Of a stretch of DNA of 38,583 bases, positions 25,357 through 33,265 are shown in pieces. The notes under the pieces are model-generated. The model was given only the letters and a program-made list of their open reading frames with translations. It was not told where the DNA came from and searched no databases. Location of the stretch: contig NZ_MUBA01000119.1 in NCBI RefSeq assembly GCF_002154575.1, forward strand, positions 226-38,808, given 5' to 3'. A program made the translations under genes and the position numbers. The number at the start of each line of letters is the position of its first letter. Position 1 is the first letter of the stretch. This DNA is from Streptomyces bobili. Lineage in GTDB: Bacteria; Actinomycetota; Actinomycetes; Streptomycetales; Streptomycetaceae.

Positions 25357-25962
25357 TCAGTGCGCCGTCCTGGTGTCTCCTTCGTGTTCGATGCCCAGGA
25401 GCGCGAGGGCGTTGTGGACGCCCTGATCGAGGACTTGGTCGGCGAGCTGCGGGTCGGCGAGGGCCCGCGAGAGCTGGAGTGTGCCGGCCATCATGGCGTA
25501 GGAGCTGAGTGCCATGGGGCGGACCGAGAGCGGGTCGTTGGGCGCCAGGCGGGCGGCGATGCCGTCGGCGACCACCAGTACGCCCTCGGTGTAAGCCTGC
25601 TTGGTCGGGTGTGTGCAGCGCCCTATCTCGTCGAGCAGGGCGGCGGATGGGCAGCCGACGTCACGGCTGTCACGGTGCCAGGGGGACAGGTACCAGCGCA
25701 CGATCTGTTCGAGGCCGGCGCGGCCCGGCTGTGCGTGCGCGATGATGCTCGCGTTCTGGGCCTGCAGCTGGTCGGCGATAGTGGTGGCCACCAGGTCGTC
25801 CTTGGACGTGAAGTGGGTGTAGAAGGCGCCGTTGGTCAGCCCGGCGTCCTTCATGAGCGCCGTGATGCCCGAGCCGTCGATGCCGTCCTCCTTGAAGCGG
25901 CGGCCCGCCGTCTCGATGATCCTCCGCCTGGTGGCCTGCTTGTGCTCTTTCCTGTACCGCAC
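25357..25962 (-). CDS. TetR-family regulator (cassette 1)
   Basis: A 201-residue regulator beginning VRYRKEHKQATRRRIIETAG. The HTH recognition segment is LTNGAFYTHFTSKDDLVA. YLSPWHRDSRDVGCPSAALLDEIGR is typical of TetR proteins controlling xenobiotic-type genes. The GTG at 25962 is preferred because AGAGGAGT precedes it; the frame continues upstream without similarity. The protein is a close relative of the TetR at 29358-29951, and the recognition helices are almost identical. It is divergent from hydrolase 1. ATTGTG-AA-CGTAAT and ATTATG-AT-CATAAT in the intergenic region are probable binding sites. It may be the master regulator of the right-hand regulon. Confidence 0.9.
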   Translation of the reverse strand: MRYRKEHKQATRRRIIETAGRRFKEDGIDGSGITALMKDAGLTNGAFYTHFTSKDDLVATTIADQLQAQNASIIAHAQPGRAGLEQIVRWYLSPWHRDSRDVGCPSAALLDEIGRCTHPTKQAYTEGVLVVADGIAARLAPNDPLSVRPMALSSYAMMAGTLQLSRALADPQLADQVLDQGVHNALALLGIEHEGDTRTAH

Positions 25963-26024
25963 CGCACACTCCTCTGCGCGCCGGGTGGGCCGCTCGCCCT
26001 CCGTCGGCTCCTCCAATGTATTAT

Positions 26025-26038
26025 ATTGTGAACGTAAT
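26025..26038. promoter_or_regulatory. Regulon site in TetR cassette-1 promoter
   Basis: ATTGTG-AA-CGTAAT lies 63-76 bases upstream of the TetR GTG; 10 of 12 arm positions match ATTACG/CGTAAT. An adjacent imperfect palindrome CAAT-N7-ATTG (26014-26028) is also present. Autoregulation is likely. Confidence 0.5.
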
Positions 26039-26205
26039 TCAATGACTCCGGATTCCGGTGCCCTCGCGGCCGGTGCGGGGCCGCCGCCCCTCGGCCCCCG
26101 TCGCACCGGACCGCTTGTGCCGCCGGACCAGGCGGTTCCGCGGCCGGGCCGCAGGCCCCGCTCACCACGGGAGCCCCCCCACGCGCCCGAGTTGCCCCGC
26201 TTAAC

Positions 26206-26219
26206 ATTATGATCATAAT
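26206..26219. promoter_or_regulatory. Regulon site ATTATGATCATAAT, hydrolase-1 promoter
   Basis: A perfect 14-base palindrome about 215 bases upstream of the hydrolase ATG, in the divergent region with TetR. It differs from the ATTACG-NN-CGTAAT sites by one base per arm. A near copy lies at 28036-28049. Confidence 0.6.
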
Positions 26220-26433
26220 TTCATTGTTCTGTGGTGGTGCGGTGGATTCCGGGGTGATCGGAGCGAGCCGGTGACCGAGTGATCCGAGCAGATCGTCGGC
26301 CTTACCCACAACCCTGGCTCGCCGCATGGGGCGCCGGCCGAGGGCAGCGACCCCGCAGACCCGGCATGTCTTGGTGTGCTGCGTGAGCAGACCCGCGAGA
26401 CATGACGGGCACCCGCCCACAGAGAAGGACGTC

Positions 26434-27284
26434 ATGAGCACCTATCTGGCAGACAAGGCCGAGAACCTCACCGTGGAGGGGTCCTCCGCGACCTTCACCT
26501 ACCGGCGCATGGGTCCGCAGGGCGGTGTCCCGCTGGTCCTGCTGCAGCGTTTCCGGGCGACCATCGACTGGTGGGACCCGGAGTTCCTGGACTACCTGGC
26601 CGCCGACACGACGTGATCGTGTTCGACAACGTCGGCGTCGGCTACACCACCGGCGAGCCGCGCGACTCCCTCGACGGATTCGCCGAGGGCGCCGCCGAGT
26701 TCATCGAGGCCCTCGGCCTCGCGCGGGCCGACGTGCTCGGCTGGTCCCTGGGGGGCTTCGTGGCCCAGCGCCTGGCCGCGCGTCGCCCGCAGCTGGTGCG
26801 CAAGATCATCGTGGCGGGCAGCGGCCCGACCGGCTGGGTGCCCGGTGCACCGGAGGCGAGCGAGAAGGTCCTGGGCATCATGGCCAAGCCCGATGCCGAC
26901 CAGGAGGACATGCTGTACCTGTTCTACCCGGAGACGAACGCGGCCCGCGCCTCAGGGCACGAGCACTTCGCCCACGTCGCGCCCCGGCTCGCCGCCGGTG
27001 GCCCCGTGGTCACCGAGACAGCGGCGCAGGGAATGCTCGCCGCGATCGGCCAGCTCCTGGCAGCGCCCTTCGACGAGGTACGGGCCGAACTGGAGTCCAT
27101 CAAGCACCCCGTCCTGTACGCCAACGGCCTGCACGACGTGATGGTCCCCGCCCACGCGTCCTACGTCGCCGTCCAGCACCTGGCCGACGCCACCCTCCTC
27201 CTCTACGGCGGCGCCGGCCACGCCTTCCTCTTCCAGCACGCCAATGCCTTCAGTAAGCAGGTGGCCGACTTCCTCGCCGCCTGA
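26434..27284 (+). pseudogene. Alpha/beta hydrolase 1, broken by a one-base frameshift
   Basis: The gene starts at ATG 26434 (GAAGGA upstream) with MSTYLADKAENLTVEGSSA, and TFTYRRMG..WDPEFLDYLAAD follows. It then hits TGA at 26614-26616. In the next frame it resumes as HDVIVFDNVGVGYTTG and runs to 27284. The intact relatives have an uninterrupted WDPxxxDGxAxxxxxIxFDNRG. A missing C around 26606 would explain it; the span 26434-27284 is one base short of 284 codons. The downstream part keeps the nucleophile elbow GWSLGG, the acid in NGLHDVMVP and the histidine in GGAGHAF, so the break looks recent. It could also be a sequencing error. It is related to the hydrolases at 28233 and 33266. Confidence 0.8.
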
Positions 27285-27320
27285 AGACGCCGACCGCGCC
27301 GCCGATCCCGAACCTCGGGC

Positions 27321-27391
27321 GACGGCCGGTCTGCCCTCGTGCAAGGGCCGCCTCACAGCCGTGAGGCGGCCCTTGCACGGCTCCGGCCGTC
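27321..27391. terminator. Strong nested hairpin terminator
   Basis: CGTGCAAGGGCCGCCTCAC (27338-27356) pairs perfectly over 19 bases with 27361-27379 around the loop AGCC. An outer GACGGCCGG/CCGGCCGTC pair (27321-27329, 27383-27391) encloses it. It lies 37 bases after the hydrolase-1 stop and is likely bidirectional. Confidence 0.8.
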
Positions 27392-27439
27392 ATCACCGTC
27401 GAGCCTGGGCAGCCGGTGCGTACCGGCGACGTGACCTTG

Positions 27440-27645
27440 TAGCGCTCGCATCCCCGGGGTGAAGGCCTGGACGATGGCGTCGGCGCCGAGTGCCCGGGCG
27501 GGCAGGGTCGAGGGCAAGCCCTGGACCAGGACGACGAAGGGCCGGTCGAGCTTCCGGAGGGCGTCGAGGAGTGCGATCTGACGTCCGATGAGCTTCAGCG
27601 TCGCCATGGAGCGGCCTTCCCCGGTCAGGCCGATGGTGTTGCCGA
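27440..27645 (-). pseudogene. GH3 beta-glucosidase remnant
   Basis: The minus strand encodes GNTIGLTGEGRSMATLKLIG then RQIALLDALRKLDRPFVVLV and ALGADAIVQAFTPGM. This is the second catalytic (C-terminal) domain of glycoside hydrolase family 3. No neighbouring frame supplies the rest of the ~750-residue enzyme. The remainder of the gap to 28035 shows no gene I can name. Confidence 0.6.
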
Positions 27646-28035
27646 CGAGCGCCGCAAGCGCTGCACCAGGTCCGCTGCGGGTGCAGGCGGGAGGTGCGCC
27701 GTACCGGTGGCGGGGGGTTCGGGGCTGAGGCGGGCGTCGTCGTGGTCCACGGTGTGCACTCCGGCCCAGTCCTCGTCCTGGAATCCGGGCGTAGCCAGGC
27801 GTCGTCCTCACGCCGGGCATCGATGCCATGACCGCTGTACAGATCGTCGGCTGTCCCCGGTCCGGGGCCGGACGTCCGCGACTTGCCGGTCACGACCAGC
27901 GTCTCGTGGCCGCCGGCATAGGTGAGCCGCTCCTGCCCTGGTGGTTCGCTGTGCTGGTGCACCCCCGACGCCCGGGGAACCCGTGATTCCGCCGCTGTGC
28001 ATTCCGTTCGGCCTGCCCACTTGCACCCCGATGAA

Positions 28036-28049
28036 ATTATGGTCATACT
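28036..28049. promoter_or_regulatory. Regulon site, hydrolase-2 upstream region
   Basis: ATTATG-GT-CATACT differs from the perfect palindrome at 26206 in two positions. It lies about 185 bases upstream of the proposed hydrolase-2 start. Confidence 0.5.
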
Positions 28050-28232
28050 TCAATAGTCGACGGGTTGTTCAGGGACCTGATCCAAGAGGTTTCCCGCTTC
28101 CTGGGCCTCCTCTGACCGCCGACCCCGGGCTGCAGCCGCAGCCGGGAGACCGGGGAACCGCTCTGCGCCCACCTGCGAGGAAGCAGAGGTCGGCGCACAG
28201 TGGCGGTAATCCTCACATCGAAGGGCACGACC

Positions 28233-29096
28233 GTGAACGCACGCGAAACACGAGGCAACGTGGTGACGTCGTACAAGAACGCGCAGACCCGCACCGTCAC
28301 CGCCGACGGAGTGACCTTCGCCTACCGCGACCTCGGCCCCCGCACCGGCATGCCGGTCATCTTCATCACCCACCTCGCCGCGGTCCTGGACAACTGGGAC
28401 CCCAGGGTCGTCGACGGCATCGCCGCCAAGCACCGGATGATCACGTTCGACAACAGGGGCGTGGGCGCGTCAACCGGTGAGACGCCGAAGACCATCGAGG
28501 AGATGGCCAAGGACGCCGTCACCTTCATCCGGGCGCTGGGCTTCGAGCGGGTCGACGTCCTCAGCTTCTCGATGGGCGCCATGATCGCCCAGGTCATCGC
28601 ACAGACCGACCCGCAGCTCATCCGCAGGCTGATCCTCGCGGGCACAGGTCCGGCCGGAGGCGAGGGCATCAAGAACGTCACCCGGATCTCCCACTTCGAC
28701 ACCCTCCGGGCACTGCTCACCCTTCAGGACGTGAAGCAGTTCCTCTTCTTCACCCGCACTCCGAACGGGATTCGGGCCGGCAAGGAGTTCCTGGCCCGCC
28801 TGAAGGAGCGCACCCAGGACCGGGACAAGGCGATCCGGCTCACCTCCTACTTCTCCCAGCTCAAGGCCATCCACCGCTGGGGGCTGGCGCAGCCGCAGGA
28901 CCTGTCCGTCATCCAGCAGCCCGTACTCGTCGCCAACGGCGACAACGACAGGATGGTTCCGACGCCGAACTCGCACGACCTGGCCCGGCGACTGCCCAAC
29001 GCCGAGTTGGTGATCTACTCCGATGGCGGCCACGGCGGCATCTTCCAGTACCACGAGCAGTTCGTGCCGACGGCTCTCGTCACGTGTTCGAGGTAA
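28233..29096 (+). CDS. Alpha/beta hydrolase 2
   Basis: A 287-residue alpha/beta hydrolase. FITHLAAVLDNWDPRVVDG is the oxyanion region with the NWDP motif shared by all three hydrolases here. The nucleophile elbow is SFSMGA, with serine replacing the usual first glycine, the acid is in NGDNDRMVP and the histidine in GGHGG. GTG 28233 is chosen because GAAGGG lies 7 bases before it; GTG 28200 and GTG 28260 are alternatives. The last residues (ALVTCSR) diverge from relatives and may reflect a late frameshift. It is convergent with the TetR gene of cassette 2. Closest in-window relatives are hydrolase 1 (26434) and hydrolase 3 (33266). Ester, lactone or C-C-bond substrates are all possible. Confidence 0.87.
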   Translation: MNARETRGNVVTSYKNAQTRTVTADGVTFAYRDLGPRTGMPVIFITHLAAVLDNWDPRVVDGIAAKHRMITFDNRGVGASTGETPKTIEEMAKDAVTFIRALGFERVDVLSFSMGAMIAQVIAQTDPQLIRRLILAGTGPAGGEGIKNVTRISHFDTLRALLTLQDVKQFLFFTRTPNGIRAGKEFLARLKERTQDRDKAIRLTSYFSQLKAIHRWGLAQPQDLSVIQQPVLVANGDNDRMVPTPNSHDLARRLPNAELVIYSDGGHGGIFQYHEQFVPTALVTCSR

Positions 29097-29357
29097 CCGG
29101 CCTGCTCGCCTCTCGGCCCTGCGGCGCCGAGGCGGTTGTCGTGCAGGATGGCGATACGGAGACCGGTCGACGTCCCGTTCGGGCACCAGGACGCAGGCAC
29201 CAGGCCCAGGACCTGCACTACCGCTACGGCGTATTTCGAACGGGCGCAGAGTCAGCCGCCGTACGAGCGGAGGATCCCCGTGCTGGCCGCTCCCGAGATC
29301 GCAGTTACCCCACGGACCATCCGCTCGACCGGCACTGGCGTCCCGGCCCGTGCCAGG
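29097..29357. other. Gap between convergent genes, nothing assignable
   Basis: A minus-strand frame with GTPVPVERMVRGVTAISGAA is protein-like but unassigned. No hairpin stronger than background was noticed. Confidence 0.3.
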
Positions 29358-29951
29358 TCATCCAGCCGGTGCTGACGTGCATCGCGCGATGGCGAGGGCG
29401 TTCTCGATTCCCTGCTCGAGGATCTCGTCGGAGAGCTTCCGGTCGGAGAGCGCGCGGGACAGCTGCAGCGTTCCCACCGCCAGGGTGAAGAGCCCGACGG
29501 CCTGACCGCGGGCGGACTGCGGATCCTCGGGTGCCAGGCGGGCGGCGAACTCGTCCACGATGGCTTTGGCACCGTGGGTGTAGGCGTCCTTGGTTCCGTC
29601 ACCGCAGCGGCCGATCTCGTCCAGCAGGGCGGCGTTCGGACAACCGTTGCCGGGGTTGTCCCGGTGCTCGGGCGACAGATACGAGCGGATGAGATCCTCG
29701 AGGCCCTCGCGGCCGGGCCGCAGTGTGCCGAACTGCTCCACCTGCGCGCGCAGCTGCTCGGCGACGACGTGAGCGACGAGGTCGTCCTTGGACTCGAAGT
29801 GGGCGTAGAAGGCCCCGTTGGTGAGCCCGGCGTCCGACATCAGCGTGGAGATACCGGAGCCGTCGATGCCGTCCTGCTTGAACCGGTGGCCGGCCCGCTC
29901 GATGATCCGCTGCCGCGTCACCTGCTTGTGCTCCTTGGTGTAACGCGCCAC
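29358..29951 (-). CDS. TetR-family regulator (cassette 2)
   Basis: A 197-residue TetR protein. VARYTKEHKQVTRQRIIERA and LTNGAFYAHFESKDDLVA are almost the same as in the TetR at 25357, as is YLSPEHRDNPGNGCPNAALL. I estimate about 60% identity by eye. GTG 29951 is chosen because GGGAGGAA lies 5 bases upstream. It is divergent from the acyl-CoA ligase at 30117; the CGTAATATTACG palindrome is between them. It probably controls that ligase and, through the matching promoter, the amidase at 23141. Overlap of binding specificity with its paralogue is expected because the recognition helices match. Confidence 0.9.
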   Translation of the reverse strand: MARYTKEHKQVTRQRIIERAGHRFKQDGIDGSGISTLMSDAGLTNGAFYAHFESKDDLVAHVVAEQLRAQVEQFGTLRPGREGLEDLIRSYLSPEHRDNPGNGCPNAALLDEIGRCGDGTKDAYTHGAKAIVDEFAARLAPEDPQSARGQAVGLFTLAVGTLQLSRALSDRKLSDEILEQGIENALAIARCTSAPAG

Positions 29952-30001
29952 AGGGTTCCTCCCCAACGTTGCCGGACCATTGCCTTGTATCTCATCCTAA
30001 T

Positions 30002-30011
30002 CTATGGTCTG
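30002..30011 (+). promoter_or_regulatory. CTATGGTCTG promoter element, CoA ligase
   Basis: This copy precedes the CGTAATATTACG palindrome by 5 bases, exactly as in the amidase promoter (24660-24686), and points toward the ligase. Confidence 0.5.
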
Positions 30012-30016
30012 ACGTG

Positions 30017-30036
30017 CGTAATATTACGGTCGGCAG
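30017..30036. promoter_or_regulatory. Palindrome CGTAATATTACG and adjoining regulon half-site
   Basis: The perfect 12-base palindrome lies 66-77 bases from the TetR GTG and about 90 bases upstream of the ligase ATG. Its right half begins ATTACG-GT-CGGCAG, a weak match to the 14-base regulon site. It is a likely TetR operator for both divergent genes. Confidence 0.6.
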
Positions 30037-30116
30037 GTGATTGTTGGCCGATCTATCGCCCAGCAGACGGCAGGCCCGGCTGGACCGCCCTCACCCGCAG
30101 AACCAGGAGAGCAACG

Positions 30117-31688
30117 ATGCTCAGCCCGAGCCGCAACGTGTCACGACTGCTGACGGACACCGCGTCCCGACACCCCGAGCGCACCGCGATCGTCTTCGGT
30201 GAAGACCACATCACGTACGCCGCCCTCGACGCCGCCGCCAACCGTGTCGCGAACCTGCTCGTCTCGCGCGGGATCCAGCCGGGCGACAAGGTCGCACTGT
30301 CCTGCCCCAACCTCCCGCACTTCTCCACCGTCTACTTCGGCATCCTCAAAGCCGGCGCCGCTGTCGTGCCGCTGAACGTGCTGCTCAAGGCCCGCGAGGT
30401 CGCCTACCACCTCGCCGACTCCGACGCGAAGGCGTACTTCGCGTTCGAAGGCACGCCGGAACTGCCGATCGGGCAGGCCGCGTGGGAGGGGTTCCGGGCG
30501 ACCGAGGGCTGCACCGAGTTCTTCCTGATCGAGAGCGGCGGCGCGGCCCCGGCCGGGGGCGGGAGCCGGACACCGGAGTCCTACCAGGCGGTCGTCGCCG
30601 AGCAGCCCGTGACGTTCCGGACACTCGAGCGCGACGAAGACGACACCGCGGTGGTCCTCTACACCTCCGGCACGACCGGCCATCCCAAGGGCGCGGAGCT
30701 GCGCCACCGCAACGTGTACGACAACGCGCTCGTCGGCCGCGACCTGTTCGTCGCGGATCCCGGGCGCCCCGACACCTACTTGTGTGCGCTGCCGCTGTTC
30801 CACGCCTTCGGCCAGACCGTCGTGCAGAACGGCGCCTTCGCGTTCGGCGGCACGATCGTGATGCAGCCGAGGTTCGAGGCGCAGGCGGCCCTGCGCCTCA
30901 TGCTCGACCACGACGTGACGTTCTTCGCCGGGGTCCCGACCATGTACTGGGGTCTGCTCGCGGCACTCGACGAGACGGTCGACGTCGCCCGCCTGGCGGC
31001 GAACCTTCGTGTGGCCGCGGCCGGCGGTGCGGCGCTGCCCGCCGAGATCCACAAGCAGTTCAAGGACCGCTTCGGCGTCACGATCCTCGAAGGCTACGGA
31101 CTGTCCGAGACCTCGCCGATCGCGTCCTTCTCCCGTTTCGGCGAGGAGCCCCGCGTCGGTTCGATCGGTGTGCCCATTCCGGGCGTGGAGATGAAACTCA
31201 TCCGTGATGACTGGTCGGATGCCGAGGGTGGCCCCGAGGAGATCGGGGAGATCGCGATCAGGGGACACAACGTCATGAAGGGCTACTACAAGCGGCCCGG
31301 CTCGACGGCCGAGGCGATCAAAGAGGGCTGGTTCCGCTCCGGCGACCTCGCCCGCAGGGACGAGGACGGCTTCTATTACATCGTCGACCGGTCCAAGGAC
31401 ATGATCATCCGGGGTGGCTTCAACGTCTACCCGCGTGAGATCGAGGAAGTCCTCATGGAGCACCCCTCGGTCTCCCTGGTCGCCGTGATCGGCGTACCGC
31501 ACGAGTCCCACGGCGAGGAGATCAAGGCCGTCGTGGTGAAGGAGGCAGGCAGCGACACGACCGAGGACGAGCTCGTGGCCTGGGCGAAGGAACAGCTCGC
31601 CGGGTACAAGTACCCGCGCGTCATCCAGTTCGTCGACGAACTGCCCCTGACCTCCACCGGCAAGATCCTCAAGCGCCACCTTTCCTGA
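30117..31688 (+). CDS. AMP-forming acyl-CoA ligase (long-chain fatty-acid type)
   Basis: A 523-residue acyl-CoA synthetase. The motifs are LYTSGTTGHPKGAELRHRN (adenylate binding), ILEGYGLSETSP, WFRSGDLARRDEDGFYYIVD with RSKDMIIRGGFNVYPREIEE, and LTSTGKILKRHL with the catalytic lysine at the extreme C-terminus. The ATG at 30117 has AGGAGA upstream and gives the normal N-terminus (LLTDTASRHPERTAIVFGE). It would convert the acid released by the amidase or hydrolases to a CoA ester. The promoter is shared with a divergent TetR gene and resembles the amidase promoter. Chain length or ring specificity is not predictable. Confidence 0.93.
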   Translation: MLSPSRNVSRLLTDTASRHPERTAIVFGEDHITYAALDAAANRVANLLVSRGIQPGDKVALSCPNLPHFSTVYFGILKAGAAVVPLNVLLKAREVAYHLADSDAKAYFAFEGTPELPIGQAAWEGFRATEGCTEFFLIESGGAAPAGGGSRTPESYQAVVAEQPVTFRTLERDEDDTAVVLYTSGTTGHPKGAELRHRNVYDNALVGRDLFVADPGRPDTYLCALPLFHAFGQTVVQNGAFAFGGTIVMQPRFEAQAALRLMLDHDVTFFAGVPTMYWGLLAALDETVDVARLAANLRVAAAGGAALPAEIHKQFKDRFGVTILEGYGLSETSPIASFSRFGEEPRVGSIGVPIPGVEMKLIRDDWSDAEGGPEEIGEIAIRGHNVMKGYYKRPGSTAEAIKEGWFRSGDLARRDEDGFYYIVDRSKDMIIRGGFNVYPREIEEVLMEHPSVSLVAVIGVPHESHGEEIKAVVVKEAGSDTTEDELVAWAKEQLAGYKYPRVIQFVDELPLTSTGKILKRHLS

Positions 31689-31697
31689 GCAGGCTGT

Positions 31698-31716
31698 CTC
31701 GGCCAGGGCGGCCGAG
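31698..31716 (+). terminator. Short hairpin after CoA ligase
   Basis: CTCGGCC and GGCCGAG flank a 5-base loop 10 bases after the ligase stop. It is a plausible transcription terminator without a U-run. Confidence 0.45.
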
Positions 31717-31729
31717 CCAGGTGGCAGAA

Positions 31730-31891
31730 TCAGGCGCCCGAACCGAGGTGTGCGACCCGGGCGCCGCGGGAGATGAGGGCCCGGGCCATGGCGCTGCCGA
31801 GTCCGCCGGTGCCGCCGGTGATGAGGACGACCTTGTCGGCGAGTCCGGATTCAAAGCCGCGGGGCGGGACCTCGTGGTCACTCGACGGCAT
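31730..31891 (-). pseudogene. SDR N-terminal fragment
   Basis: A 53-codon frame encodes LADKVVLITGGTGGLGSAMARALISRGARV and then stops. This is only the first beta-alpha-beta unit of a short-chain dehydrogenase, with the TGGTGGLG cofactor motif. It cannot form an enzyme and looks like a truncated gene downstream of the ligase on the opposite strand. Confidence 0.65.
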
Positions 31892-31950
31892 ACCGCTCGC
31901 GTCGCGAGCGCATGTTCACTGCTGCCTGGCTGTGCCGTGCGTACGCCGAA

Positions 31951-31980
31951 GCGCCCGAGGAAGGAGATTGCCTCGGGCGC
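31951..31980 (-). terminator. Hairpin terminator after Old Yellow Enzyme gene
   Basis: GCGCCCGAGG pairs with CCTCGGGCGC over 10 bases with a 10-base loop. It starts 13 bases downstream of the alkene-reductase stop (minus strand). Confidence 0.65.
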
Positions 31981-31992
31981 CGGGCGCTTGGG

Positions 31993-33060
31993 TCAGGCTG
32001 CGTAGGTGGGGTAGTCGGTGTAGCCGGCCGCGCCACCGCCGTAGAAGGTGGCGGGGTCCGGGGTGTTCAGGGGTGCGCCAGCACGTACGCGCTCGACCAG
32101 GTCGGGGTTGGCGAGGGCCATGGAGCCCACGGTGATGACGTCGGCGATGCCGTTCTCGATGTCCTTGGCGCGGGTGGCGATGTCGGTGCCGGCGCGGTTG
32201 AGGATCAGCGTGTGGGGCCACAGCTCGCGCAGTGTGCCCAGGAGTTCTTCGTCGCCGCCGTGGCCGATGTGCAGGTAGGCGAGGTTGAGGGGGGCGAGGG
32301 CGCGCAGGAGGTGCGGGTAGAGCTCATGCGGGTCGCTCTCCGTGAGGTCGTTGAGCTTGAAGGGGTTGCCGGGAGAGATCCGGATGCCGGTGCGGCCGGC
32401 GCCGATCTCGTCGGCCACGGCCGTGGCGACCTCCACCGCGAAACGGATGCGGTTGTCGAGGGAGCCCCCGTACTGGTCGGTGCGCTGGTTGGTGCTGGGG
32501 AAGAGGAACTGGTTGACCAGGTAGCCGTTGGCCCCGTGGATCTCGACGCCGTCGGCGCCGGCCGCGATGGCGGCCGCGGCGGCGCGCCGGAAGTCGTCGA
32601 CCGTCGCGGCGACCTCCTCGGTGGACAGCTCGCGCGGCTCCGGCATCTCCTGGAGCCCGGACGGGGTGAACGTCTGGCCGGCCGGCTTGATCGCGGAGGG
32701 TGCCACCGGCTGCCGGTGGTGGGGGGTGTTGTCCGGGTGGGAGATGCGCCCGGTGTGCATCAGCTGGATGACGATGCGTCCGTCGGCCTTGTGTACGGCG
32801 TCGGTTACCTTGCGCCAGCCTGCGATGTGATTCTCGGTGTAGATACCCGGGGTCACCGGGTAGCCCTGGCCGTCGGCGGAGGGCTGGGTGCCCTCGGTGA
32901 TGATGAGCGCGTGCGAGGCGCGCTGGGCGTAGTACTCGGCGTTCAGCTCGGTCGGCACGCCGTCCGGGGTGGCCCTGCTGCGGGTCAGGGGGGCCATGGC
33001 CAGCCGGTGCGGCAGGGAGATCTTTCCGGCGACGGTCGGGGTCCACAGGCTGTCGAGCAT
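31993..33060 (-). CDS. Old Yellow Enzyme-family alkene reductase (NemA-like)
   Basis: A 355-residue FMN-dependent ene-reductase that reduces the C=C bond of unsaturated carbonyls, maleimides or nitro compounds with NAD(P)H. MAPLTRSRA holds the flavin-tuning threonine, VEIHGANGYLVNQFL the substrate-binding His/Asn pair, STNQRTDQYGGSLDNR the proton-donor tyrosine, and VITVGSMALANPDLVER the phosphate-binding C-terminus. The ATG at 33060 has GAGGAA upstream. The promoter has a perfect ATTACGTACGTAAT palindrome at 33176. It fits either electrophile detoxification or reduction of an enone in a catabolic route. Confidence 0.94.
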   Translation of the reverse strand: MLDSLWTPTVAGKISLPHRLAMAPLTRSRATPDGVPTELNAEYYAQRASHALIITEGTQPSADGQGYPVTPGIYTENHIAGWRKVTDAVHKADGRIVIQLMHTGRISHPDNTPHHRQPVAPSAIKPAGQTFTPSGLQEMPEPRELSTEEVAATVDDFRRAAAAAIAAGADGVEIHGANGYLVNQFLFPSTNQRTDQYGGSLDNRIRFAVEVATAVADEIGAGRTGIRISPGNPFKLNDLTESDPHELYPHLLRALAPLNLAYLHIGHGGDEELLGTLRELWPHTLILNRAGTDIATRAKDIENGIADVITVGSMALANPDLVERVRAGAPLNTPDPATFYGGGAAGYTDYPTYAA

Positions 33061-33116
33061 GCGTGATTCCTCAGGTTGTTGGTGGCGGACATCCGGCAGA
33101 CCTGCGTTCCGGGCGG

Positions 33117-33153
33117 TGCATCCGATGAGGCATGTGAATCCGATGAGACATCC
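33117..33153. repeat. 18-bp direct repeat upstream of Old Yellow Enzyme gene
   Basis: GTGCATCCGATGAGGCAT (33117-33134) and GTGAATCCGATGAGACAT (33136-33153) differ at two positions, with a 19-base period. They lie between the OYE start and the ATTACGTACGTAAT site, so they may be regulator-binding repeats or a local duplication. Confidence 0.6.
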
Positions 33154-33175
33154 GACATGAGCATGGGCAAATTAA

Positions 33176-33189
33176 ATTACGTACGTAAT
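33176..33189. promoter_or_regulatory. Regulon site ATTACGTACGTAAT, OYE promoter
   Basis: A perfect 14-base palindrome 116-129 bases upstream of the OYE ATG, preceded by ATTAA just as at 37238. Two further copies with the same arms precede the crotonase and SDR genes. Confidence 0.75.
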
Positions 33190-33265
33190 GCTTTACTGGT
33201 GGTGGGCGGCGCAGGAATGTCCGGAGCGACCGTCGGCCGGGGACGTGCCGTTCGCGCGCAGCTGC

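Noticed and set aside
30141..31679. Minus-strand ORF of 512 codons opposite the CoA ligase
   Set aside because: Antisense shadow without recognisable motifs.
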